A DNA stretch of 5,411 bases from an uncultured Clostridia bacterium (GTDB lineage Bacteria > Bacillota > Clostridia > Oscillospirales > Oscillospiraceae), in assembly GCA_946060825.1 (NCBI GenBank), contig CAMGPO010000097.1:1-5411 (forward strand), read 5' to 3'. Below the pieces are notes generated by a model. That model worked only from the letters and a program-made list of their open reading frames with translations. It was not told the origin of the DNA and did no database searches. A program made the translations under genes and the position numbers. This document shows, piece after piece, positions 1 through 4,903 of this stretch (positions within the stretch are counted from its first letter, which is position 1; each line of letters opens with the position of its first letter).

Positions 1-27
1 ATCCTCGCGGTGGAAGCATCGCGCTGA
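1..27 (+). CDS. Possible 3' end of an upstream gene (partial)
   Basis: Frame 1 reads ILAVEASR and then a TGA stop at 25-27. This is too little to identify a product. The reasons to consider it are that the stop lies 13 bases before a perfect hairpin at 41-70, a usual distance for the end of a transcription unit, and that all other genes here run on the same strand. The other two forward frames are also open across this stretch, so the assignment is tentative. Confidence 0.3.
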   Translation: MLAVEASR

Positions 28-40
28 ATACAGTCCATCC

Positions 41-70
41 CGGAAGGACGGCCCTGGGGCCGTCCTTCCG
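41..70 (+). terminator. Perfect 13-bp hairpin without a U tract, ahead of the MATE gene
   Basis: CGGAAGGACGGCC (41-53) is exactly complementary to GGCCGTCCTTCCG (58-70), with the tetraloop CTGG. The stem is strong, but the bases that follow (CGCACCTATG) contain no T run, so it does not meet the usual rule for an intrinsic terminator. It could be a weak or factor-assisted terminator of the upstream gene, or a structure in the leader of the MATE mRNA. The hairpin ends nine bases before the GGAGG of the MATE gene. The structure is certain; its role is not. Confidence 0.5.
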
Positions 71-79
71 CGCACCTAT

Positions 80-84
80 GGAGG
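80..84 (+). promoter_or_regulatory. Ribosome binding site that fixes the MATE start at 90
   Basis: GGAGG at 80-84 lies five bases before the ATG at 90. The earlier in-frame ATG at 78 overlaps this site and has no Shine-Dalgarno sequence of its own, so 90 is the better start. The later ATG at 123 has none either. Confidence 0.8.
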
Positions 85-89
85 CGCCC

Positions 90-1448
90 ATGAACCACAG
101 CAGCGAAGCCCAGCACCGGCGCATGACGGAGACGCCGATGCCGCGGCTCATCCTCTCCCTCGCCCTGCCCACGGTGGCCAGTCAGCTCATCTCCATCCTC
201 TACAACACCGCCGACACCTACTTCGTCTCTCAAATCGGCACCAGCGCCGCAGCCGCCGTCGGCGTCGTCTTTTCCCTGATGTCCATCATCCAGGCCTTTG
301 GCTTCGGCGTGGGTATGGGTGCCAGCAGCCTCATCAGCCGCTGTCTCGGCGCCCGGCGGGACTATGACGCCCACCGATACGGCAACAGCGCCTTCGCCGC
401 TGCCCTGGTCTTTGGTATTCTGCTGCTGACCGTCGGACTCCTGACCCTGAAACCGCTGATGCGCCTCCTTGGCGCGACGGAGACCATTCTCCCCTATGCG
501 GCCGCCTATGCCCGCTACATTCTGATCGGCGCCCCCATCCTCTGCGCCTCCTTTGTCCTCAACAACATCCTCCGCTCCGAGGGCGAGGCCGTCCTTGCCA
601 TGGTGGGCCTCTGCACCGGCGGCATCCTCAACATGGCTCTCGATCCCCTGCTGATCTTTGTCCTGGATCTCGGTATCGCCGGAGCCGCCGTTGCCACGGT
701 GTTCAGCCAGTGCGTCAGCTTCTGCATCCTGCTGTCCGCTTTTCTGCGGGGCAAGAGTGCCATCCGCCTGGGCCTCCGTTGGGTCAGTCGTGATCCCTGG
801 GACTACCTCCGGATTCTGCGTACCGGTCTGCCGACCATCTGCCGTCAGGGCATGGCCAGTCTGGCCTCGGCCCTGGTGAACGTCCAGGCTGCCGCCTTCG
901 GCGATGCCGCCGTGGCCGCCATGACCATCTCCTACAAGGTCTACCTCTGGGTGCGCAGCGCCGTCATCGGCATTGGCCAGGGTTTCCAGCCCGTGGCCGG
1001 TTACAACTTCGGTGACAAGCGGTATCACCGTGTCCGGGAAGCTTTCCGGTTCAGCACCATCCTCGGTACCGTAGTCTGCACGGCCGCCGCTGGGATTCTG
1101 TCCCTCCACGCGGAGGCGGTACTCGGCTGGTTCCGGGATGATGGGGATGTCATCCGCATCGGCGCCCAGGCCCTGCGCTACGCCTGCGCCGTCATGCCCC
1201 TTCTGGCCTATTCCACCTTCGTGAACCAGCTCTACCAGTGTCTCGGCTTCAGCCGCCAGGCCACCTTCCTGGCCTGCTGCCGCCAGGGCGTCTTTTATCT
1301 GCCGCTGATCCTGCTGCTGCCGGCCCTGCTGGGCGTGACCGGCGTGGAAGTCACCCAACCCGCCGCTGACCTCCTGACGTTCCTCATCTCCATCCCCTAC
1401 CACATCCGGTTTTATCGCCGTTCGCTCCCTTTGGAACCGGACGCCTGA
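90..1448 (+). CDS. MATE family multidrug/toxin efflux transporter (MepA/DinF-like)
   Basis: A 452-residue integral membrane exporter, the normal length for the MATE family, whose members move cationic drugs and metabolites out of the cell using a Na+ or H+ gradient. The N-terminal half has the family signature: a short cytoplasmic tail, LILSLALPTVASQLISILYN, then NTADTYFVSQ (from Asn39, with Asp42 in the first helix region) and the loop motif SLISRCLGARR. The second half repeats the fold, with GQGFQPVAGYNFG at 296-308, another hallmark of the clostridial branch. About twelve hydrophobic helices can be picked out, and the protein ends in a basic tail (IRFYRRSL). Asn39 and Asp42 look intact, so it should be functional. 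The substrate cannot be read from the sequence. The gene follows a hairpin and I saw no clear sigma-A promoter in the 89 bases before it, so it may be transcribed from upstream of the window. The family call is firm; the MepA/DinF subgroup is by recall of similar proteins. Confidence 0.95.
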   Translation: MNHSSEAQHRRMTETPMPRLILSLALPTVASQLISILYNTADTYFVSQIGTSAAAAVGVVFSLMSIIQAFGFGVGMGASSLISRCLGARRDYDAHRYGNSAFAAALVFGILLLTVGLLTLKPLMRLLGATETILPYAAAYARYILIGAPILCASFVLNNILRSEGEAVLAMVGLCTGGILNMALDPLLIFVLDLGIAGAAVATVFSQCVSFCILLSAFLRGKSAIRLGLRWVSRDPWDYLRILRTGLPTICRQGMASLASALVNVQAAAFGDAAVAAMTISYKVYLWVRSAVIGIGQGFQPVAGYNFGDKRYHRVREAFRFSTILGTVVCTAAAGILSLHAEAVLGWFRDDGDVIRIGAQALRYACAVMPLLAYSTFVNQLYQCLGFSRQATFLACCRQGVFYLPLILLLPALLGVTGVEVTQPAADLLTFLISIPYHIRFYRRSLPLEPDA

Positions 1449-1456
1449 CTTTTTTT
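1405..1456 (+). terminator. Possible weak terminator at the end of the MATE gene
   Basis: TCCGGTT (1405-1411) can pair with AACCGGA (1435-1441), and two further G-U pairs can extend the stem inward. A run of seven T follows at 1450-1456. The loop is long (about 20 bases) and the stem ends eight bases before the T run, which is poor geometry for an intrinsic terminator, and most of it lies inside the coding region. The T run together with a new promoter just after it suggests that transcription units change here. Confidence 0.3.
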
Positions 1457-1466
1457 CTGACAAAAC

Positions 1467-1495
1467 TTGCTCAATGACAAATATGCTGTTATAAT
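1467..1495 (+). promoter_or_regulatory. Sigma-A type promoter with extended -10
   Basis: TTGCTC at 1467-1472 (4 of 6 matches to TTGACA), a 17-base spacer, and a perfect TATAAT at 1490-1495. The spacer carries TG at 1487-1488, so TGTTATAAT is also an extended -10. It lies in an AT-rich gap within otherwise GC-rich DNA. If the -10 occupies -12 to -7, the +1 base is A1502, the A of the next gene's ATG. It is the best promoter in the window and probably drives the 1502-2920 gene and perhaps the following lipoprotein gene. Confidence 0.8.
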
Positions 1496-1501
1496 GGCTC
1501 T

Positions 1502-2920
1502 ATGGAAAAGAGAAAGGCTTATTATGTCAGCCGCAAAAATGTGCTGACCTGGCTTTCGGTACTGCTGATCCTCTGTTCGGCCGTGGTTCGCCTCGTATTG
1601 CATTGTGAGAAAGGCACAAAGACTGGTTCTGCAATGGTGTTCCAAATCCTGCTGCCGATCATCGCAGGGGTCATTTTTGTACTGATTGTCCTTCTGAACG
1701 GAAAGGAGAAAATCTACCGCACCGCAGTTCCCGTGGCCATGTTCGCACTGGCGGAGATGTGCGCCGCCGGCACCTATGGCCTCTGGCACCGGCTGCTGGT
1801 CTGGATGGCCTGCCTGGTTTTCGCCTTCTACTATTTTGAAACGATCTCCGGCCAGCGGCAGGGCTGGGCCAACCTGTTCGTGCTGGAGCTGCTGCTGCTG
1901 TTCCTGCTGTTCCTCCGGATTGTCCCGGAAAACTATATGGTGCAGCGCTACCGCACCTTCAACCAGTGGATCGGCGACGTGCCCACCATCGCGGCCATCC
2001 TCGGGATGCTGGCTCTGGTGCTCTCCCTCCATGTCCATCAGGACGGAAAATACCACCCGACCTGGGGCGACCGCTCTGACGGACGCCGGGTCCGCACCCT
2101 CGACCCGATGTCCTACGTCTCGCCCTACATCATGCCCAACCGCAACGGCGCCAGCAACTCTTTCCGCGATTCCCTCGATGTCACCGACACCGACAAGTAC
2201 ATCCGCCGCAAGCGCCGGGAGGGCATGACCCACCTGACCATCACTCAGATCTATCTGGCGGCCTACTGCCGCACCATCGCCCGGTACCCGGCTCTGAACC
2301 GGTTCCTCTCCGGCCAGCACGTCTACTCCCGGGACGGGGATATCGTCTTCAACATGGTCGTCAAAAAGGAGATGACGACCAAGGGTCTGGAAACGGCCAT
2401 CAAGCTGCACCTGACGCCCGCGGACACCCTGAGTGTGGTCAGCGAGAAGCTGGATCACGCCATCGATGTGGCCAAGAACGAGAACGGCAGCAACTTTGAC
2501 AAGACAGCCGGGGCCCTCAAGGCCATTCCCGGCGTGCTTCTGAAATTCGCCGTCTGGCTGCTGAAGCTGCTGGACTACTTCGGCCTGCTGCCCGCCTTCC
2601 TGATTGAAGTCAGCCCCTTCCACGGCTCGGTGTTCTTCACCTCCATGGCCTCCCTCGGCATTCCCGCCATCTACCACCATCTCTATGACTTCGGCAACCT
2701 GCCTGTGTTCTGCTGCCTCGGCGGCAAATACCGCAAATCGATCCTGCGGGACGACGGCTCCATCGAGGAGCGGAAGTTCATGGACATCACCATCGTCTGC
2801 GACGAGCGCATCTGCGACGGCTTCTACTATGCCACCGCCATGAAGCACTTCAAGCGCCTCATGGCTCATCCGGAGCTGCTGGAAACCGCGCCCGAAACTG
2901 TCAACCCCGATATCGACTGA
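1502..2920 (+). CDS. Membrane protein with a C-terminal 2-oxoacid dehydrogenase E2-like (CAT-like) acyltransferase domain lacking the catalytic His
   Basis: A 472-residue, probably two-part protein. Residues 1-180 contain six hydrophobic segments (roughly 16-34, 45-66, 74-94, 98-115, 123-141, 158-177). Residues 181-472 resemble the trimeric acyltransferase fold shared by E2 subunits and chloramphenicol acetyltransferase: a DPMSYVSPYIMPNRNG stretch (201-216), the helix ending RYPALNRF (261-268), a conserved SMASLGI region, and VCDERICDG near the C terminus. In E2 enzymes the last motif is DHRxxDG, with His as catalytic base. Here that position is Glu435, while Asp439 and Gly440 are kept. There is no lipoyl or E1/E3-binding domain, and no E1 or E3 gene nearby, so a role in a dehydrogenase complex is unlikely. 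I recall small standalone clostridial 'E2' proteins with DERIADG at this point, so the Glu is probably a family trait. Substrate and activity are unknown. ATG 1502 is the only plausible start: an in-frame stop lies at 1475-1477 and no ribosome binding site precedes it. The first 180 bases are AT-richer than the rest. Confidence 0.8.
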   Translation: MEKRKAYYVSRKNVLTWLSVLLILCSAVVRLVLHCEKGTKTGSAMVFQILLPIIAGVIFVLIVLLNGKEKIYRTAVPVAMFALAEMCAAGTYGLWHRLLVWMACLVFAFYYFETISGQRQGWANLFVLELLLLFLLFLRIVPENYMVQRYRTFNQWIGDVPTIAAILGMLALVLSLHVHQDGKYHPTWGDRSDGRRVRTLDPMSYVSPYIMPNRNGASNSFRDSLDVTDTDKYIRRKRREGMTHLTITQIYLAAYCRTIARYPALNRFLSGQHVYSRDGDIVFNMVVKKEMTTKGLETAIKLHLTPADTLSVVSEKLDHAIDVAKNENGSNFDKTAGALKAIPGVLLKFAVWLLKLLDYFGLLPAFLIEVSPFHGSVFFTSMASLGIPAIYHHLYDFGNLPVFCCLGGKYRKSILRDDGSIEERKFMDITIVCDERICDGFYYATAMKHFKRLMAHPELLETAPETVNPDID

Positions 2921-2925
2921 CCCTG

Positions 2926-2953
2926 CGGCGGCTTGCCCTCTGACAAGCCGCCG
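2926..2953 (+). terminator. Perfect 10-bp hairpin between the E2-like and S41 genes, no U tract
   Basis: CGGCGGCTTG (2926-2935) pairs exactly with CAAGCCGCCG (2944-2953) around an eight-base loop. The following bases (TCTGTTATC) are only moderately T-rich, so termination would be weak or partial. It begins six bases after the stop of the upstream gene and ends ten bases before the GGAGG of the downstream one. It could be a leaky terminator, or an mRNA-stabilising hairpin that sets different levels for the two genes of an operon. Confidence 0.5.
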
Positions 2954-2962
2954 TCTGTTATC

Positions 2963-2968
2963 CGGAGG
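2963..2968 (+). promoter_or_regulatory. Ribosome binding site that fixes the S41 lipoprotein start at 2974
   Basis: CGGAGG ends five bases before ATG 2974, the same spacing as for the MATE gene. An in-frame GTG at 2968 overlaps the last base of this site, so it cannot be the start it serves. Confidence 0.85.
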
Positions 2969-2973
2969 TGCCT

Positions 2974-4215
2974 ATGCGATCGTTCCCCATACTGCTCTGC
3001 GGCCTGCTGGCCGCGCTGCTGCTCTCCGCCTGCGGTCAGCAGCCCGCCGAAATCCCGGCGGAGCCGGAGATCGCGGAGCCGGTCGAAGCGCCGGAAGAAC
3101 CGGCCGTCAAAACGGAATTCACCCGGGAGGAACTGCTGGCCGATTACGGCCAACTCTGGGAGATCCTTGAAGAAAACTACCCCTTTCTGCCCGTACTTGA
3201 GGAACACGGCATTGACTGGGAGCAGCTCCGGGCCGATTACCGCGAAAAGCTGCGCACGCAGGAGCCGGACGTGGCGGACTTCGCCGCCCTGATCCGGCAG
3301 ATGTTCTCGCAAATGGAGAATTTTGCCCATCTCGATCTCGCCGGTGAGGATGAGTTCCGTTTATATCTGGATGATCCGCCGGAGAGATCCCCCAGCCTGA
3401 CGCCCTGGTACGAGGCAGTGACAGCGCCGCAGACCCGAGCGGTCTATGCCCTGCTGTCATCCGGGACGGAGTACGCTCCGGAGATCGAATATCCGGAGGT
3501 GGAGACCGGCTACTACCCCAACTGCAAGGCGGCCTACTTCCATTTCCGGAGCTTCAACTACTCCCTGAAGGAGCGGGATTCGACGGTGATCGCGGACTAT
3601 CTCGCCACGCTGGACGAGGTGGAGCACGTCATCATCGACATCACCGGCAACAGCGGCGGCGACTTTTACAGCGTCATTCAGAATGTCATTGAGCCCCTGG
3701 GCGGCGAAGGCACCTGGACGAACTACACATTTCTGGCCAAATCTCCGATCAATGCGCGCTTCTTTCTCGAGACCGGCGCGTTAGAGGCGCAGCCCCTGTC
3801 GGAGCTGCCGGAGGACGCCGTCTTTCCGGAATTCGCGGAGGAGCTGGGCATGAACCATTACATCTCTACCCAGGTGACCTGTCAGACCGGAGAGGACAAC
3901 GACCCTGCCGCCGGTGCAAAGCGCTGGGTGCTGATCGACGGCGCCGTGTTCTCCACCTCGGAAACCTTTGCACGTTTCTGCAAGGATACCGGCTGGGCTA
4001 CACTGGTCGGCACCAGAACACTCGGCGACGGAGACGGTCTTGCCTCGGTTTTGGTTCCCCTCGACCATACGGGCCTGCTGTTGAAATTCTCCACCACATC
4101 CTGCGCCAACGCCGACGGCAGCCTGAACGCCGAAGCGGGCACCGCGCCTGACTATCCCTGCAAGCCCGGCGAGCTGCCCCTGAGAAAATGCCTCGAGCTG
4201 ATCCGGAACGGCTGA
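2974..4215 (+). CDS. S41-family peptidase-like lipoprotein
   Basis: A 413-residue exported lipoprotein. Residues 1-20 are a lipoprotein signal peptide ending in the lipobox LSAC, so Cys20 should be lipidated and the protein held on the outer face of the membrane. A flexible Pro/Glu/Ala linker follows to about residue 45, then a helical N-terminal region (EELLADYGQLWEILEENYPF onward), then the S41 fold. S41 landmarks are FAHLDL with His119 (the position of the catalytic His in tricorn-type members), DITGNSGG at 222-229 (family DxRxNxGG), and FSTSETF with Ser327 as the likely nucleophile and Glu330. The C-terminal-processing branch has a catalytic Lys in GKG 25 residues after the Ser; here this is GDG with Asp352. 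It therefore looks like a tricorn/C1-type member using Ser and His, not the Ser-Lys dyad. No PDZ domain is evident. The target is unknown, but surface proteins or peptides are plausible. It may be cotranscribed with the gene upstream, 53 bases away across a hairpin, and it ends 19 bases before a strong terminator. Confidence 0.85.
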   Translation: MRSFPILLCGLLAALLLSACGQQPAEIPAEPEIAEPVEAPEEPAVKTEFTREELLADYGQLWEILEENYPFLPVLEEHGIDWEQLRADYREKLRTQEPDVADFAALIRQMFSQMENFAHLDLAGEDEFRLYLDDPPERSPSLTPWYEAVTAPQTRAVYALLSSGTEYAPEIEYPEVETGYYPNCKAAYFHFRSFNYSLKERDSTVIADYLATLDEVEHVIIDITGNSGGDFYSVIQNVIEPLGGEGTWTNYTFLAKSPINARFFLETGALEAQPLSELPEDAVFPEFAEELGMNHYISTQVTCQTGEDNDPAAGAKRWVLIDGAVFSTSETFARFCKDTGWATLVGTRTLGDGDGLASVLVPLDHTGLLLKFSTTSCANADGSLNAEAGTAPDYPCKPGELPLRKCLELIRNG

Positions 4216-4234
4216 TCCCTGGGCCATACCAATG

Positions 4235-4264
4235 ACGCGCCGCAGAATTTGCGGCGCGTTTTTT
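4235..4264 (+). terminator. Intrinsic terminator after the S41 lipoprotein gene
   Basis: ACGCGCCGCA (4235-4244) pairs perfectly with TGCGGCGCGT (4250-4259) around the loop GAATT, and T runs through 4259-4264. A 10-bp GC-rich stem with a directly attached U tract, 19 bases after the stop codon, is a textbook rho-independent terminator. It separates the lipoprotein gene from the sigma factor unit. Confidence 0.93.
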
Positions 4265-4331
4265 CCGGATTTCTGTCCCCGGCGGGACGGTTTCCGCGTC
4301 TATGAAAGTGAGAATTCTCGATATGAACACG
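4265..4331 (+). promoter_or_regulatory. Leader/promoter region of the sigma factor unit, with a 10-bp palindrome
   Basis: A promoter for the sigma unit should lie here, since a terminator precedes it. I found no convincing sigma-A -35/-10 pair. Two structures stand out: a small hairpin, GTCCC (4275-4279) with GGGAC (4284-4288), and the perfect palindrome GAGAATTCTC at 4310-4319. A CGTC at 4297-4300 resembles the -10 of many ECF-sigma promoters, but no matching -35 (AAC-type) sits at the usual distance. The region assignment is by position; the exact promoter is unresolved. Confidence 0.4.
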
Positions 4332-4338
4332 AAGGAGG
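4332..4338 (+). promoter_or_regulatory. Ribosome binding site that decides the GTG start of the sigma factor
   Basis: AAGGAGG, a full match to the anti-Shine-Dalgarno core, lies seven bases before GTG 4346. An ATG at 4341 is only two bases from the site and is in another frame. The far-upstream in-frame ATG at 4232 lies just before the terminator stem and cannot be the start. Confidence 0.85.
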
Positions 4339-4345
4339 CGATGGC

Positions 4346-4903
4346 GTGGAGGATGAACAGGCCCTGCGGAAGCTCCGCCGGGGCGACCAGAAGGCCCTGG
4401 AAGCCCTTGTGGTGCGCTATACACCCTACGTCTCGGCAGTCATCCGGAACCAGCTCGGCGGCTTGTCGGCGGAGGAAGACGTGGAGGAGCTGTGCGCCAA
4501 CGTGTTTTTTACCCTCTGGCAGAAGGCCGGCAGCCTTCGCACCGACCGCCTCCGGGGCTGGCTCGGCGCGGTGGCCCGGAACGAGGCCCGCTCCCTGCTG
4601 CGCCGGCGGAATCTGCTGACGGCTCCCGAGGAGGACGTCATCCTTGTGGCCGGCGGCGATCCGGAGGCCGACGTGCTGCGGCGGGATCAAGATCGGTTCG
4701 TCCGGGAGGCTGTTCTGGCCATGGGCCAGCCGGATCGGGAGATCTTTCTGCGGCACTACTACTATAACCAGAAATGCAGCGCGATCGCCGCGGCCCTGGA
4801 CATGACGGAGGAGGCCGTCAAGGCCCGCCTCAAGCGGGGCAGGGCGAAGCTCAAGGCAGTCATTCAGGAAGGAGGATATGACTGTGAACTGGAATATCTC
4901 TGA
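4346..4903 (+). CDS. ECF-type (sigma-70 family) RNA polymerase sigma factor
   Basis: A 185-residue protein, the usual size for an extracytoplasmic-function sigma factor, which directs RNA polymerase to a small set of promoters when a signal frees it from its anti-sigma factor. Region 2 spans about residues 5-85: GDQKALEALVVRYTPYV, then DVEELCANVFFTLWQKA (region 2.2 core-binding helix), then LRGWLGAVARNEARSLLRRR (regions 2.3-2.4, -10 recognition). A short acidic linker follows. Region 4 covers about 120-175, with PDREIFLRHYYYNQKCSAIAAALDMTEEAVKARLKRGRAKLK, a helix-turn-helix for the -35 element. No extra C-terminal domain is present. Translation starts at GTG with a strong ribosome binding site. 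The 3' end overlaps the next gene by 20-26 bases, typical of sigma/anti-sigma pairs that are translationally coupled. The regulon cannot be read from the sequence. Confidence 0.92.
   Translation: MEDEQALRKLRRGDQKALEALVVRYTPYVSAVIRNQLGGLSAEEDVEELCANVFFTLWQKAGSLRTDRLRGWLGAVARNEARSLLRRRNLLTAPEEDVILVAGGDPEADVLRRDQDRFVREAVLAMGQPDREIFLRHYYYNQKCSAIAAALDMTEEAVKARLKRGRAKLKAVIQEGGYDCELEYL
4869..4875 (+). promoter_or_regulatory. Ribosome binding site inside the sigma gene for the anti-sigma gene
   Basis: AAGGAGG at 4869-4875 lies within the last codons of the sigma gene. It is two bases before ATG 4878 and eight before the in-frame GTG 4884. The spacing favours GTG 4884, but an AGGAAGG reading at 4866-4872 would suit the ATG with five bases. 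The start is therefore ambiguous by two codons. Confidence 0.75.

Noticed and set aside
1524..1547. Tiny out-of-frame reading (MSAAKMC) with an AGAAAGG six bases before its ATG
   Set aside because: It lies inside the E2-like coding region and is only seven codons long. A chance purine run is the simpler explanation.
1880..1920. CTG-rich run resembling a microsatellite
   Set aside because: The CTG codons are interrupted by GAG and TTC, and encode a Leu/Phe membrane helix (LELLLLFLLFL).
1412..2869. A 485-codon open frame on the minus strand lying across the E2-like gene
   Set aside because: Its product is rich in His, Gln, Asp and Val with no recognisable domain, as expected from reading GC-rich codons backwards. 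The plus-strand gene has a promoter, membrane helices and family motifs.
4273..4290. Small GTCCC/GGGAC hairpin as a second terminator
   Set aside because: The stem is only five perfect pairs, and only three T follow. A strong terminator lies just before it.
4232..4345. Longer sigma factor starting at ATG 4232
   Set aside because: The extension would be translated from the terminator hairpin and T tract, has no ribosome binding site, and does not resemble a sigma N terminus.
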